Origin: Melaminivora jejuensis
Lineage (GTDB): Bacteria; Pseudomonadota; Gammaproteobacteria; Burkholderiales; Burkholderiaceae_C
Assembly: GCF_017811175.1 (NCBI RefSeq)
Contig: NZ_JACWIJ010000002.1
Coordinates: 3,608,501-3,672,500, forward strand
Reading direction: 5' to 3'
Length of the DNA stretch: 64,000 bases
Part shown: one piece after another, positions 30,473-41,345 of the stretch
Position numbering within the stretch: the first letter of the stretch is position 1
How the letters are laid out: the number at the start of each line of letters is the position of its first letter
Notes under the pieces: model-generated
Database searches by the model: none
What the model was told of the DNA's origin: nothing
The model's input: only the letters and a program-made list of their open reading frames with translations
Program-made: the position numbers and the translations under genes

Positions 30473-32104
30473 TTGCGCAACAACCAGCCCGTGAGCGACT
30501 GCGAATATCGATTCGGGGCCGATGAGACCCTGGTTTCGGTGACCGACACCAAGGGGCGGATGACCTACTGCAACGCCGCTTTTGCCACCGTCAGCGGCTA
30601 CTGCGAAGCCGAGCTGCTGGGTCAGCCGCACAACCTGATCCGCCACCCGGACATGCCAGCCGAGGCTTTTCGCGACCTGTGGGCGACCATCGAGGCCGGC
30701 CAGCCCTGGACGGGCCTGGTCAAGAACCGGCGCAAGAACGGCGACTTCTACTGGGTGCAGGCCAACGTCACCCCGGTGCGCAGCGGCGGCCAGATCACCG
30801 GCTACCTGTCGGTGCGCACCCTGCCCGGGCGCGAGCAGGTGCAGGCGGCAGCTGCGCTGTACCAGCGTATGCAGCGCGAGCAGCGCGCCGGGCGGCCCCG
30901 GCTGTGCCTGCGCCAGGGCCAGGTCTGCCGCCGGGGGCGGCTGGCGCACCTGGCCGCGCGCGCCGCCGGCAGCATGACGGCGCGCGTGTTCCTGGTGCAA
31001 TTGCTGGCCGTGGCGCTGGTGCTGGCGCCAGCGCTGGCCGGGACGGCCTGGCCGCTGACGCTCGCGCTGACTGCGCTGTCGGTGGCGCTGGCCACATGGG
31101 CCGTCCACCAGCTGACCATCGCGCCCCTGGCGCAGGTGGTGGCCGACGCCAACTTGCTGGCCTCGGGCGACCTGTCGCACCCGCTGGCCGCGGGTGCGGC
31201 CGGCGGCATCGGGCAACTGCAGCGCGCGCTGCAGCAGTTGCGCGTCAATCTGCGCACGCTGGTGCAGGACGTGCGCCTGGAGATGCAGCAGCTCGAGCAC
31301 TCGGTGCAGGACATCGCCCATGGCAACCAGCACCTGTCGGCGCGCACCGAGGCGCAGGCCAGCAGCCTGCAGCAGACCACGGCCTCGATGGAGCAGATCA
31401 TCGGCACGGTGCAGGGCAGCGCCGCCTTTGCCGCCCGGGGCGCCGACCTGGCTGCGCGCACCAGCGCCCTGACGCAGCACGGCAACGATGCCGTGCAGGC
31501 CGTCGATCAGGCCATGCAGGGCATTGCCGGCACGTCGCGCAGCATCCAGGACATCGTGCAACTGATCGAGGGCGTGGCCTTCCAGACCAATTTGCTGGCA
31601 CTCAATGCCGCCGTCGAGGCGGCGCGTGCCGGCCAGGCCGGGCGCGGCTTTGCCGTGGTCGCCGGCGAGGTGCGCGCCCTGGCCGGGCGCACTACCGAGG
31701 CGGCGCGCAACATCCGCCAGCTCATCGGCGAAGCCGCCGCCCGGGTGGCCAGCGGCGACGCGGCCACCGCCCAGGCGCGCCAGCGCATGGACGACATCCT
31801 GCAGGCAGCGCGCCAGCTCGATGCCCTGCTGGGCGACATCAGCACGGCGGCGCACGAGCAGCAGGGCGACATCGCCTTGGTCAACACGGCCATCGCGCAC
31901 CTGGACGCCATCACCCAGCAAAACGCCGCCCTGGTCGAGCAGGTAGCCGCCGCCGGCCAGGCGCTGGGCGGGCAGATGCGCGGCGTAGGTAACACCATGC
32001 GGCTGCTGCGGCTGCAGCCCGACGAGCTGCTGCTCACGCAGCTCGACGCCGTGCAGCTGCGCCGCGAGCAGCGCCTGCGCAGCCTGGAGCTGGCACAGGG
32101 CTGA
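30473..32104 (+). CDS. Aer-like PAS-containing methyl-accepting chemotaxis protein
   Basis: A 543-residue chemoreceptor. An N-terminal PAS domain (about 5-120) has the aerotaxis-type pattern DTKGRMTYCNAAFATVSGY and HNLIRHPDMPAEAF. A short hydrophobic stretch follows (FLVQLLAVALVLAPALAG and next helix, about 180-225), then a HAMP-like linker and a signalling hairpin tip with FQTNLLALNAAVEAARAG. A TTG at 30473 with GGGGACG upstream gives the usual N-terminus MRNNQPV. Aer senses redox state through FAD bound to PAS. No C-terminal CheR-docking pentapeptide is visible. Confidence 0.9.
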   Translation: MRNNQPVSDCEYRFGADETLVSVTDTKGRMTYCNAAFATVSGYCEAELLGQPHNLIRHPDMPAEAFRDLWATIEAGQPWTGLVKNRRKNGDFYWVQANVTPVRSGGQITGYLSVRTLPGREQVQAAAALYQRMQREQRAGRPRLCLRQGQVCRRGRLAHLAARAAGSMTARVFLVQLLAVALVLAPALAGTAWPLTLALTALSVALATWAVHQLTIAPLAQVVADANLLASGDLSHPLAAGAAGGIGQLQRALQQLRVNLRTLVQDVRLEMQQLEHSVQDIAHGNQHLSARTEAQASSLQQTTASMEQIIGTVQGSAAFAARGADLAARTSALTQHGNDAVQAVDQAMQGIAGTSRSIQDIVQLIEGVAFQTNLLALNAAVEAARAGQAGRGFAVVAGEVRALAGRTTEAARNIRQLIGEAAARVASGDAATAQARQRMDDILQAARQLDALLGDISTAAHEQQGDIALVNTAIAHLDAITQQNAALVEQVAAAGQALGGQMRGVGNTMRLLRLQPDELLLTQLDAVQLRREQRLRSLELAQG

Positions 32105-32171
32105 GAGCGTGTTCACGCTCCCCGCGCGGGTGCGCCGGGGGAGGTTGTGCGCTGTGCATTCGGCGCACAAC
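32105..32171 (+). terminator. Two hairpins between convergent aer-like and flavin oxidoreductase genes
   Basis: GAGCGTG-TT-CACGCTC (32105-32120) and GTTGTGCGC...GCGCACAAC (32144-32171). Neither has a T run, so intrinsic termination is doubtful, but the position suits a two-sided transcript end. Confidence 0.35.
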
Positions 32172-32180
32172 GCACAACGC

Positions 32181-33179
<999 letters not shown>

Positions 33180-33260
33180 GGCCTGATTGTGGCCACAACC
33201 GGGCGGATGGGCGGCGCAGGCCTTGGGCGCGTTGCAGGAGCGTCTGCTGTCAGTAGGATC

Positions 33261-33325
33261 TTTTTGCTACTTTTATAAAAGCTGTCAACGCTTGCCTGGC
33301 AAGGGTTTCAGGCACTTTTTGCTAT
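33261..33325 (+). repeat. Family A interspersed repeat
   Basis: AAAGCTGTCAACGCTTGCCT followed by GGCAAGGGTTTCAGGCAC, with flanking TTTTTGCTA on both sides. A near-complete copy between the flavin oxidoreductase and gspE. Confidence 0.8.
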
Positions 33326-33332
33326 AAATATT

Positions 33333-34721
33333 TCAATCGCGCGTCACGCGCAGCACTTCCTCGGGGCTGGTGATGCCGGCGGCCACCAGGCGCTGGCCGT
33401 CCTCGCGCATCAGCGTCATGCCGCTGGCCAGCGCCTGGGCGCGGATGGCGGCCTCGCCGGCGCCGGCGTGGATGTGCGCGCGGATGGCGTCATCGACCGC
33501 CAGCAGCTCGAACACGCCGGTGCGCCCGGCGTAGCCCGTGTGCCCGCAGGCCTCGCAGCCGCCGCCCTGGCACTGCGTGCAGTACTTGCGCACCAGCCGC
33601 TGCGCCAGCACGCCCAGCAGCGACGACGACAGCAAGAATGGCTCGACCCCCATGTCCACCAGCCGCGTCACGGCGCTGGCCGCGTCGTTGGTGTGCAGCG
33701 TGGCCAGCACCAGGTGGCCGGTGAGACTGGCCTGAATGGCGATCTGCGCGGTCTCGAAGTCGCGGATCTCGCCGATCATGATGACGTCCGGGTCTTGCCG
33801 CAAAATCGCCCGCAGCGCCTTGGCGAAGGTCAGCTCGATCCTGCTGTTGACCTGCGTCTGGCCTACGCCCGGCAGCTCGTACTCGATCGGGTCTTCCACC
33901 GTCATGATGTTGCTGCGCGCCGCGTCCAGCCGCGCCAGTGCCGCGTACAGCGTGGTGGTCTTGCCCGAGCCGGTCGGCCCGGTGACCAGGACGATGCCAT
34001 GCGGCTGGGCAATGAGCTGCTCCATGCGCGCCAGCACCGGGCCTTGCATCCCCACCGCCTCCAGGTTCAGGCGGCTTTCGCTCTTGTCGAGCAGGCGCAG
34101 CACGGCGCGCTCGCCGTGGGCGTTGGGCAGGGTGGACACGCGCACGTCGATGGCGCGCGTGCCCAGGCGCAGGCTGATGCGCCCGTCCTGCGGCAGGCGT
34201 TTTTCCGAGATGTCCAGGTCGGCCATGATCTTCAGGCGCGAGATCAGCGCGGCGTGCAGCGCGCGGTTGGGCTGCACCACCTCGCGCAAGCTGCCATCGA
34301 CGCGAAAGCGCACGCTGGAGTGGCGCTCGTAAGGCTCGATGTGGATGTCGCTGGCGCCGTCGCGCACGGCCTGGGTCAGCAGGGCGTTGAGCATCCGGAT
34401 GATGGGCGCGTCGCCGGCGCTCTCGAGCAGGTCTTCCACGGCGGGCAGCTCCTGCATCATGCGCGAGAGGTCGGCGCCCTCCTCGACCTCGCTGACCACC
34501 GTGGCGGCGCTGGATTCGCTGTGCGAGTAGGCCAGGCTGATGCGCTGCGCCAGTTGCGCCGCATCCAGCGCGATCAGCTCCATGTCGCCGTGCTTGCGCA
34601 GCACTTCGGACAGCGCCGGCATGGCCAGCCGGGGGCCGTGCCAGAGTGTCAGCCGGCCGGCATCGTCTTCCAGCAGCAGCTGGTGCGTGCGCGCAAAGGC
34701 GTAGGGCAGGGGGTGGCGCAT
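33333..34721 (-). CDS. gspE: Type II secretion ATPase GspE
   Basis: A 462-residue secretion ATPase that powers pseudopilus assembly from the cytoplasmic face. It shows Walker [16 protein letters not shown], Asp box [20 protein letters not shown], Walker [17 protein letters not shown] and His box [12 protein letters not shown] tetracysteine zinc element C-x2-C...C-x2-C ([20 protein letters not shown]) is present. The N-terminal domain is short. It lies 24 bases after the gspD stop on the same strand. Confidence 0.96.
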   Translation of the reverse strand: MRHPLPYAFARTHQLLLEDDAGRLTLWHGPRLAMPALSEVLRKHGDMELIALDAAQLAQRISLAYSHSESSAATVVSEVEEGADLSRMMQELPAVEDLLESAGDAPIIRMLNALLTQAVRDGASDIHIEPYERHSSVRFRVDGSLREVVQPNRALHAALISRLKIMADLDISEKRLPQDGRISLRLGTRAIDVRVSTLPNAHGERAVLRLLDKSESRLNLEAVGMQGPVLARMEQLIAQPHGIVLVTGPTGSGKTTTLYAALARLDAARSNIMTVEDPIEYELPGVGQTQVNSRIELTFAKALRAILRQDPDVIMIGEIRDFETAQIAIQASLTGHLVLATLHTNDAASAVTRLVDMGVEPFLLSSSLLGVLAQRLVRKYCTQCQGGGCEACGHTGYAGRTGVFELLAVDDAIRAHIHAGAGEAAIRAQALASGMTLMREDGQRLVAAGITSPEEVLRVTRD

Positions 34722-34745
34722 GGGGCTGGGCTGGTGCGGCTGGAT

Positions 34746-37110
34746 TTACTGCGGCATGTAGGCCGGGTCGATGGCCGGTGCTGCCGGCGCCGGCGCTGGC
34801 GCTGGCACGCGCAGCGTCGGGCGTACCGGGGCCAGCGGGGCCGGGGCAGGCGGGGCTGGCGGATGGGGCAGCGGCGTCGGCCGGGGCGATGGCGGGGGCC
34901 GGCGCCAGGGCTGGTAGCACCGGCGCCTCCGACACGGCGCGCAGCACCGGGCTGGGCGCGGGCTGGCTGGTTTCCTGCAGCGCGCGGATGGCCTCGTAGC
35001 GATCGACCATCAGCGCGTCGCTGGTGGCGCTGTCGCGGATGACGACAGGGCGCAGAAAGACCATCAGGTTGGTCTTCTCGCGCGTGCGCTTTTCGCTTCT
35101 GAACAGGCCGCCGACCACCGGCAGGTCGCCGGCCAGCGGCACCTTGTCCTGCGCCAGGCCGTAGCTGTCTTCCAGCAGGCCGCCGATCACGATGACGCTG
35201 CCGTCGTCCACCAGCACGGTGGATTCGATGGAGCGCTTGCTGGTCGTCGGCCCGTTGACGTTGTTGAGCGTGTTGGCCGCGACCTTGGACACCTCCTGGT
35301 ACAGCGCCAGCTTGACGGTGCCGTTTTCGTTGATGGTCGGGCGCACGCGCAGCATCAGGCCGACATCCTTGCGCTCCACCGTGGTGAAGGGGTTGACGGC
35401 GCCGCCCAGGCCGCCGGTGTTGGCATACGAGCCGGTCGGGAACGGCACGTTGTCGCCGATGATGATCTGCGCCTCCTCGTTGTCCAGCGTCATCAGGTTG
35501 GGCGTGGACAGCACGTTGGCGTCGCCGGTGTTCTCCAGGAAATTGGCCAGCGCGCCCAGGTAGTACTTGCCGTCGATGCGCGGCACGATGGCGGCGTTCA
35601 TGCCCGGCGCCGGGCGCGCGCCGGCAGCGCCCAGAGCCGTCAGGTTGCCGTTGGCGGCACTGGCTGCGGCCAGCGCCAGGTTCAGGATGTTGGTGCCCGA
35701 GATGCTGGAGTTGTTGCCCAGCACGCCCAGCGTGCCGCCCATGTGGCCCAGCACGCCCTGCCACTGGATGCCGAACTCGGCCACGCGGCTGGCGCGCACC
35801 TCGACGATCAGGCTCTCCACCAGCACCTGCGCGCGCCGGCCATCGAGCTTGTCGATCACCGCGCGGATCTGGCGGTACAGCGGCGGCGGCGCGCTGATGA
35901 TGAGCGAGTTGGTGCTCGGGTCGGCCTGGATGATGCCGCCCGTGGAGGGCTGTCCGGCACTGCCGGCGCTGCCCGACAGCGCGGGCGCATTGGCGCCCAG
36001 GCCGCCGGTGCCGCCCAGGCCCGACTGCTGCCCCAGGCCGGCGCTTTGCAGGCCGCCCACGCTGCCGCTGCCGCTGCCGCCGGTGCGCACCGGGCTGGCG
36101 GCGGCCCCGGCGTCTGACGCGCTGCCGCCACTGCCGCCGGCCAGCGCCGCGCGCAGCGTGGTGGCCAGCTTCACGGCATCGGCGTTCTTCAGATAGACCA
36201 CGTGGATGTTGCCGCTGTCCGCGCCCGCGCCGTTGGCCGCCGGCTGATCCAGGCGCGCCACCAGCGAGCGCACCAGCGCCACGCGCGCCGGGTTGGCCGC
36301 GCGCACGATCAGCGCGTTGCTGCGCGGCTCGGGCAGCAGCGTGGTCTTGAAGGAGTTGTCGCTCTGGCCCTGCGCCGGCGCCGGGCCGCCGCCCATGCCG
36401 CCCTCGATCAGCCGCGCCACCAGCGGCGCCAGATCGCTGGCCACGGCGTGCTGCAGTGGGATGACCTCGACATCGCTGGCGTTGGACACATCCATGGCCG
36501 CGACGATGCGCGCCAGGCGCTGCAGGTTGTCGGCGTAGTCGGTGATGACCAGCGAGTTGTTGCCTGGGTTGACGTTGATGGTGTTGTTCGGGCTGATGAG
36601 CGGGCGCAGCACCGGCACCAGGTTGGCGGCGTTCTCGAAGTTCAGCTTGAAGATCTGCGTGACGATCTGCCCGCCCGCCGGCGCCCGGCCCGATGGCCCC
36701 TGGGTCACGGCCACGGTGGCGGCCTGCAGCTTGGCATCGGCCTCGGGCACGACCTTGTACAGGCCGGCGGACTCGACCACCGTGAAGCCCTGCAGGCGCA
36801 GCGCCGCCAGGAACTGCTCGAAGGCCTTGGCGGGCGAGACGGCGCGCTCGGTCACCAGGTTGAGCTGGCCCTTGACGCGCGGATCGACCACCACGTTGCG
36901 CCCGGTGATGGTGGCCAGGGTGCGCGCCACGGCCTCGATGTCGGCGCCGGAGAAATTCAGCGTGACCGGCTCGTTGGGCAGCACGCTGCCGGTTTGTGCC
37001 GATGTCTGTCTGGATGTCTGCGCCGCCGTCTGTGCTTGAGCATCAAAACCGGCTGAAACGCCCGCCAGGCAAGCGCTGATAGCTATGAAAATAGTAGTGA
37101 ATCGAAGCAT
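34746..37110 (-). CDS. gspD: Type II secretion secretin GspD, frameshifted in the C-terminal Pro-rich tail
   Basis: The outer-membrane secretin channel. A signal peptide (residues 1-26) precedes N0 (LNFSGADIEAVARTLATITG) and the N1-N3 domains with VVVDPRVKGQLNLV, INVNPGNNSLVITDYADN and a Gly/Ser-rich loop. The secretin core has VPFPTGSYANTG and VIVIGGLLED. After about residue 740 the frame runs into Pro-rich sequence; removing one C in the run at 34865-34868 (or in another C run up to about 34910) gives VRPTLRVPAPAPA and the end AIDPAYMPQ at 34746, about 787 residues. The signal peptide is encoded by a family A repeat. Start chosen at ATG 37110; in-frame ATGs at 37146 and 37155 are less likely. 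Confidence 0.93.
37047..37104 (-). repeat. Family A repeat encoding the GspD signal peptide
   Basis: On the minus strand, CATAGCTATCAGCGCTTGCC followed by TGGCGGGCGTTTCAGCCGG and TTTTG, nearly identical to intergenic copies, translated as IAISACLAGVSAGFDA. Confidence 0.75.
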
Positions 37111-37163
37111 CGTGCGCGCTCGGCGCGGTGGGGGCAAGGAGAGCATGGAAGTCATGAGCGCGT

Positions 37164-38256
37164 TCAACCCACGGTGATGATGGAGCGTGCGCCGCTGCGT
37201 CGCCCGATGATATTCAAGAGATTGGCCAGCGCCGCCTCGCGCCCGGGCGCGGCGCTGGCCTCGCCAGTGAAGCGCAGGCGCTGGCCGACCCACTGGCCGC
37301 TGCCCGACAGCAGCAGCGCGCCGTCCAGTGTCGCCAGATTCAGCGTCGGCGCCTCGCCGCCCTGCAGGCTCAGGCGGTAGCTGCCCATGGGCTGCAGCGT
37401 GGACAGGCGCGAGGACATGGCCAGCGCATCGAGCTGCACCCGGCCCTGCAGCTGCAGCCGGCCCTGCGTCCAGGAGGCGTTCAGGCCCTGGGTGGCCAGT
37501 TGCAGCTGGCCTTGCGGCTGCAGCGTGTTCCAGGGCGTGCCCAGGCCGGCCAGGATGGCCGCCGGCCATTGGCTGCGGCCATCGGCCAGTTGCAGCTGCG
37601 CGCTGCGCCAGCCCAGGCGGGCGTGCAGCTGCAGCGGCGCGGGCGTGCAGCAATCGACATGGAGCTGCACACGTGCGCCCAGCCAGGCCGGGCGCACACG
37701 CCAGTGCAGCCGGGCGGGCAGGGCGGCGCTGTCCTGGCTGCCCGGCCCGCCGGTCAGCACCGGCTGCGCCGAGCCGTTCCACAGCGTGCCGCGCGCGTCG
37801 TGCAGCAGCACCTGCCCGCCGCTGGCGCGCGCCACTGCGGTGGCCAGCCAGCGTGCCGGAGCGGCGGCGATGGCGATGCACAGCGCACCCAGGCAGGCGC
37901 CAGTCAGCGCCCAGGCCCAGGGGGGCGGGCGGTGGGGGCGGGGCGGGTGGGGCGCAGGGGCGGGGCACGGGTGGGTCAGGTGGTGGGTGGGTCAGGCAGC
38001 GGGCGGGGAGTGGACGACTGAAAAATGCGCTGGCCGGTCTGGGTGGGTGGGCTGATGGGGCGGCGCGCCATGACCAGCCTGCCCCATCCCAGCCTTCCCC
38101 CAGAGGGGGAAGGAGCGGGGAGGCAGCCTGGCCGCCCTTCAGGGGAGAAAGGAGCGGGGAGGCAGCCTGGCCGCCCTTCAGGGGAGAAAGGAGCGCAGAG
38201 GCAGCCTGGGTGCCCTTCAGGGAGGGAAGAGACGGGAAAGCGACCTGATCGGCCAT
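37164..38256 (-). CDS. gspN: Type II secretion protein GspN with repeat-expanded N-terminus and a frameshift
   Basis: The conserved part (37164 to about 37925) reads WAWALTGACLGALCIAIAAA, a single N-terminal membrane helix, then QVLLHDARGTLWNGSAQPVL and a periplasmic domain ending GARSIITVG, as in GspN. No ATG lies near the helix. The ATG at 38256 overlaps the gspM stop (TGATG), and its frame stays open through three 39-base tandem units and a family B element (QVAFPSLPSLKGTQAASALL and onwards). Removing one C from the run at 37920-37925 joins this frame to the helix. A GTG at 37968 in the same frame is an alternative start. GspN's role in secretion is accessory. Confidence 0.75.
38081..38115 (+). 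repeat. Family B hairpin repeat
   Basis: GCCCCATCCCAGCCTTCCCC followed by CAGAGGGGGAAGGAGC; TTCCCCC and GGGGGAA form the stem. Lies within the extended gspN frame. Confidence 0.7.
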
Positions 38257-38265
38257 CAGTCGGGC
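38111..38265 (+). repeat. 39-bp tandem repeat, three copies plus a degenerate fourth
   Basis: The units begin at 38111, 38150 and 38189 with AGGAGCGGGGAGGCAGCCTG (third copy AGGAGCGCAGAGGCAGCCTG), each 39 bases. A weaker fourth runs to about 38265 and includes the end of gspM. Since 39 is a multiple of three, copy number does not change the gspN reading frame. Confidence 0.85.
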
Positions 38266-38807
38266 GGCAGGGTCAGCACCAGGGTGCCGTCCCAGGTGGG
38301 GGCGGCGCTGGCGGGGCTGCGTTTCAGGTGGGCCTGCTGCGGCACGGCGTGTGCGCTGGTGCGCAGTTGCGCCAGCCACTGCGCCAGGGCCTCGGCAGGC
38401 ACGGCCTGCAGCGTCACCGTGGCCTGGTCGCCGGCGATCACGACCCGGGCGCTGCCGCCCGGCAGTTGCTGCACGCTGCGCTGCAGCTGCGCCGGCGCGT
38501 CCAACGCCGGGGTGCGTGGGGCGTCCTGGAGCTGCTGCGCCTCGGCCTGCCACTGCTGCATCTGGCGCAGCTGGGCATCGACGGCGGCGTGGCGCGCGGC
38601 GGAGGTCTTGAGTGTGTGCAGCGCCGGCGCCAGCAGCAGCCACCACAGCAGCGCCAGGCCGATCACGGCGGCGGCCAGCAGCACCAGGGTCTGCTCGCGC
38701 GCGGCCAGGCGCTGCCAGTGGGCGCGCAGCGGGCTGCGCTGCGGTGGACTGCCGGCGGGCGCAGCGGCGGCTGCGGGGCTGGACATGCGGGCGCTGGCCG
38801 GGGTCAT
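38256..38807 (-). CDS. gspM: Type II secretion protein GspM
   Basis: A 183-residue inner-membrane protein. A short cytoplasmic N-terminus precedes one membrane helix (VLLAAAVIGLALLWWLLLAP, about 40-60). A periplasmic ferredoxin-like domain ends at LVLTLPPD. GspM pairs with GspL in the platform. Its ATG overlaps the gspL stop (ATGA), and its own stop overlaps the gspN ATG by one base. Confidence 0.9.
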   Translation of the reverse strand: MTPASARMSSPAAAAAPAGSPPQRSPLRAHWQRLAAREQTLVLLAAAVIGLALLWWLLLAPALHTLKTSAARHAAVDAQLRQMQQWQAEAQQLQDAPRTPALDAPAQLQRSVQQLPGGSARVVIAGDQATVTLQAVPAEALAQWLAQLRTSAHAVPQQAHLKRSPASAAPTWDGTLVLTLPPD

Positions 38808-40144
38808 GGCCGGCCTCCTGCGGCATCGTCGGCAGTGGCCGCGCGCAGCACCAGCACGCCGCCGTCCTGCACGCTGGCGGTGGTCTGGCTGGCGCTCAGG
38901 CGCTGCTGCGCGGCGGCCAGTTCTTCGGGCGGCAGCGCCACGCCGCCCAGGCGCAGCGCACCGCGCTCGTAGTCGATGGCGGTGGGCCGGGGCTGCGCGG
39001 GCAGGGCAGTGGCGGCAGCGGCCAGCAGCGGCTCCAGGTCGCTGGGCGAGGCGCTGCCGCTGCCCTGGCGCAGGCGTGCCAGCTCGCGCTCCATTTGCAC
39101 CGGCGCATCGACCACCACCTGCACCTGCGGGAAGGTCTGCGTCAGCAGGGCGCGCACGCCGGCCTGCTTGGCGGCAAGCTGCTGGCGATCCTGCCAGGCC
39201 CACAGGTTCAGGCCGATCAGATGCACGGCCAGCGCCAGGCCCAGGCCCCAGCGGGCGGCGCGCCATTGCGGGGCGCGCAGAAAGCTGTTCAGGCCGCCGC
39301 TGGCCCGGCGCAGGGCGCGTTGCCCGCCGCTGCTGGCGAGTTCAAACTGCGCCAGATCCCAAGACCCGCGTGCGGCGGCCAGGGCGCGCTCGGCGGCGGT
39401 CTGCAGTGCCACGGGCCGGCCCAGCAGGCGCTCGGCCAGGGCGGCGACGGCTGGCTCGGCGCGCACCGGCGGCGCGCCTTCGGTGGCTGGCGGCAGGGCG
39501 GCGGCAATGGCCGGGGTGAGCGGCAGGACGGCCAGCGCTGGCGCGGCGTCGGTCTGTGTGAGGGCGGACGTGGGCGTGGCCGGGCTGGTCTGGCTGGCGG
39601 TGGCGGGGGCAGTGGTGCCAGCTTCCAGGTCGGCGCCCGGGCTGGCCAGCACCAGCCAGGGCTCGTCGGGCGTGCCCAATGCGGTCAGCTCCAGCTGGCC
39701 GCTGGCCGTAGGGCCGGGGGCGAACTCGGGCACCACCCGGTCGGCGGCGTGGCCGGCGGCCTCCAGCGCGGCCAGCGCGGCGCGCAGCCAGGCGCGGTCG
39801 CACACGGCGACCCAGGTCGGGCTGCCGGCCTGCGCGCCCGGTGCCAGGGCGAAATGCAGTGTGGCCGGATCGTCCAGCAGGTGTTCTTCCAGCAGGCCTT
39901 CCAGCGCCGCGCGCAGGCGCGCCGGCTGGCCCAGCGCACCGGGGGGCAGGGTCACGCGCTGCCAGGACAGGGCGCGCGCCGGCACCAGCGCCACGGTCTC
40001 GCCGGCGCGGCCCGGGGCGGGCAGCAGGGCGGCGCTGGCGCTGGCGTGGCGGGTGAGGCTGTGGCCGTCGGCGGACAGGACGTAGGCGTAGCTGTCGGCC
40101 AGGCCGGAGGTGGCCGGAGCCAGGGTGATGACGAGGGTGCTCAT
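38804..40144 (-). CDS. gspL: Type II secretion protein GspL
   Basis: A 446-residue platform protein. A cytoplasmic actin-like domain (1-310) binds GspE. A single membrane helix (WGLGLALAVHLIGLNLWAW, about 320-340) and a periplasmic ferredoxin-like domain follow. The start MSTLVITLAP is typical. An Ala/Pro/Thr-rich linker around residues 190-240 is longer than usual. It overlaps gspK upstream and gspM downstream by four bases each. Confidence 0.92.
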   Translation of the reverse strand: MSTLVITLAPATSGLADSYAYVLSADGHSLTRHASASAALLPAPGRAGETVALVPARALSWQRVTLPPGALGQPARLRAALEGLLEEHLLDDPATLHFALAPGAQAGSPTWVAVCDRAWLRAALAALEAAGHAADRVVPEFAPGPTASGQLELTALGTPDEPWLVLASPGADLEAGTTAPATASQTSPATPTSALTQTDAAPALAVLPLTPAIAAALPPATEGAPPVRAEPAVAALAERLLGRPVALQTAAERALAAARGSWDLAQFELASSGGQRALRRASGGLNSFLRAPQWRAARWGLGLALAVHLIGLNLWAWQDRQQLAAKQAGVRALLTQTFPQVQVVVDAPVQMERELARLRQGSGSASPSDLEPLLAAAATALPAQPRPTAIDYERGALRLGGVALPPEELAAAQQRLSASQTTASVQDGGVLVLRAATADDAAGGRP

Positions 40145-41316
40145 GGGGCGCGGTCTGGCGCGGCATTGTAGGGGGCGCTCCCGAGCGCGGCGGCGTCGGC
40201 GGGCAGGGCGCCGCGCTCGCGCCACAGGGTGCGTGCCTCGCCGCGCAGCTTGTGGATCAGCGAGCGCTCCTGCACCGTCGCGCCCTCCAGGCGCAGGCGG
40301 CCACGCACCTCGAAATACTGTGACGAGACGGCGTGCGTGGCGCTGGTGATGCCGCCGTTGCCCACATTGCCTGCAGCGCCGCTGCCGCCCAGCACCCGGA
40401 TGGCGTCGGCTTCGCTGCCGAAGTGCCGCGCCTCGCGCGCATCGACCAGTTGCTGCGCCTGCGCCATGCTCAGCTGCGGGGCGCTGGCCCACAGCACCAC
40501 GGCGCCGGCGGTATTCAGGTTGACGGGCGTGCGCGCCGGCAGCAGCGTGGCGTAGGGCGCCAGGCGTTGCACGCTGGACTCGGGCAGGCCCCACCAGGTC
40601 AGTTGCGCCAGGCTTTGCGGCAGCAGCGGTGCGTTGTTCTGGGGGGCGTCGGCCAGCGCCAGGCGCAGTTGCTGCGTGAGCGCATCGAGTTCCTGCGCCG
40701 GCAGGTTCAGGTACTGGAACAGGCGGGCGAACTGGCGCTGCGCGGTGGCGTCGGGCTGGCCGTTCTGGATCAGGTTGCGCAGGTTCAGCAGGGCCTGCTG
40801 GTCGCTGATCTGGCCGGACAGGAAGGCGTCCGCCGTGTCGGTGCTGGCGTCCGGCACCTGGGCCACGCCGCGCTGCGCCGCCAGAAAGGTGGACAGGCGC
40901 GCCTCGGCCAGCGGCACCGACCAGGGCTCGGTCAGGTTGTCCGTGCCGTCGCCGGCGCGCGCCAGCGAGTCCTCGCGCAGGATCAGGCGCGACCAGTCCA
41001 GCGCGCCGACCAGGATCCAGGCGGCCTGGATGCGGGCGCGCTCGGCGGTTTCGACCTCGGTGGCGCGCCACTGCTGCCACAGTGCGGCGGCAGCAAAGGT
41101 GGCCACCAGGGTCACGGTGAGCATGGCGGCGAGCAGGGCGGCGCCGGCCTGGCGGGTGTGGCTGCACGTTTTTTTACTCCTTCCCCCTCTGGGGGAAGGT
41201 TGGGATGGGGGCCGGCTGGTGATACGCGACGGCGCTGGAGTTGCAGGGCGGCGCTGGCCCCCACCCCAGCCCTCCCCCAGAGGGGGAGGGAGAGAAGCGC
41301 CCCAGCCGTTGTCCAT
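40141..41316 (-). CDS. gspK: Type II secretion minor pseudopilin GspK with repeat-derived leader
   Basis: The conserved part starts RQAGAALLAAMLTVTLVATF, a prepilin-like helix, and continues with the GspK core (TPVNLNTAGAVVLWA, EARHFGSEADAIRVLGG). GspK caps the pseudopilus tip. No start codon lies within 45 codons of the helix. The nearest in-frame ATG, 41316, sits inside a family A repeat that also offers GGAAG as a ribosome site; a TTG at 41349 overlaps the gspJ stop. About 45 leader residues come from repeat DNA (families A and B), where a normal leader has fewer than 15. Confidence 0.88.
   Translation of the reverse strand: MDNGWGASLPPPLGEGWGGGQRRPATPAPSRITSRPPSQPSPRGGRSKKTCSHTRQAGAALLAAMLTVTLVATFAAAALWQQWRATEVETAERARIQAAWILVGALDWSRLILREDSLARAGDGTDNLTEPWSVPLAEARLSTFLAAQRGVAQVPDASTDTADAFLSGQISDQQALLNLRNLIQNGQPDATAQRQFARLFQYLNLPAQELDALTQQLRLALADAPQNNAPLLPQSLAQLTWWGLPESSVQRLAPYATLLPARTPVNLNTAGAVVLWASAPQLSMAQAQQLVDAREARHFGSEADAIRVLGGSGAAGNVGNGGITSATHAVSSQYFEVRGRLRLEGATVQERSLIHKLRGEARTLWRERGALPADAAALGSAPYNAAPDRAP
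41176..41294. repeat. Inverted pair of family B hairpin repeats in the gspK leader
   Basis: Unit 1 (41176-41214) reads CTTCCCCCTCTGGGGGAAGG then TTGGGATGGGGGCC. Unit 2 (41257-41294) is the opposite orientation, CCCCCACCCCAGCCCTCCCC then CAGAGGGGGAGGGAG. The spacer is about 42 bases. Confidence 0.8.
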
Positions 41317-41345
41317 CAAGCGCTTCCAGCTATCAAAAAATGAGT
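41306..41345 (-). repeat. Family A repeat at the gspJ-gspK junction
   Basis: The minus strand reads TTTTTTGATAGCTGGAAGCG then CTTGATGGACAACGGCTGG. It supplies a candidate ribosome site and ATG for gspK. Confidence 0.65.

Noticed and set aside
33490..38826. A single 1778-codon minus-strand open frame
   Set aside because: It runs through gspD in the true frame and then through gspE, gspN and gspM in wrong frames; it results from high GC and the gspD frameshift, not from one giant protein.
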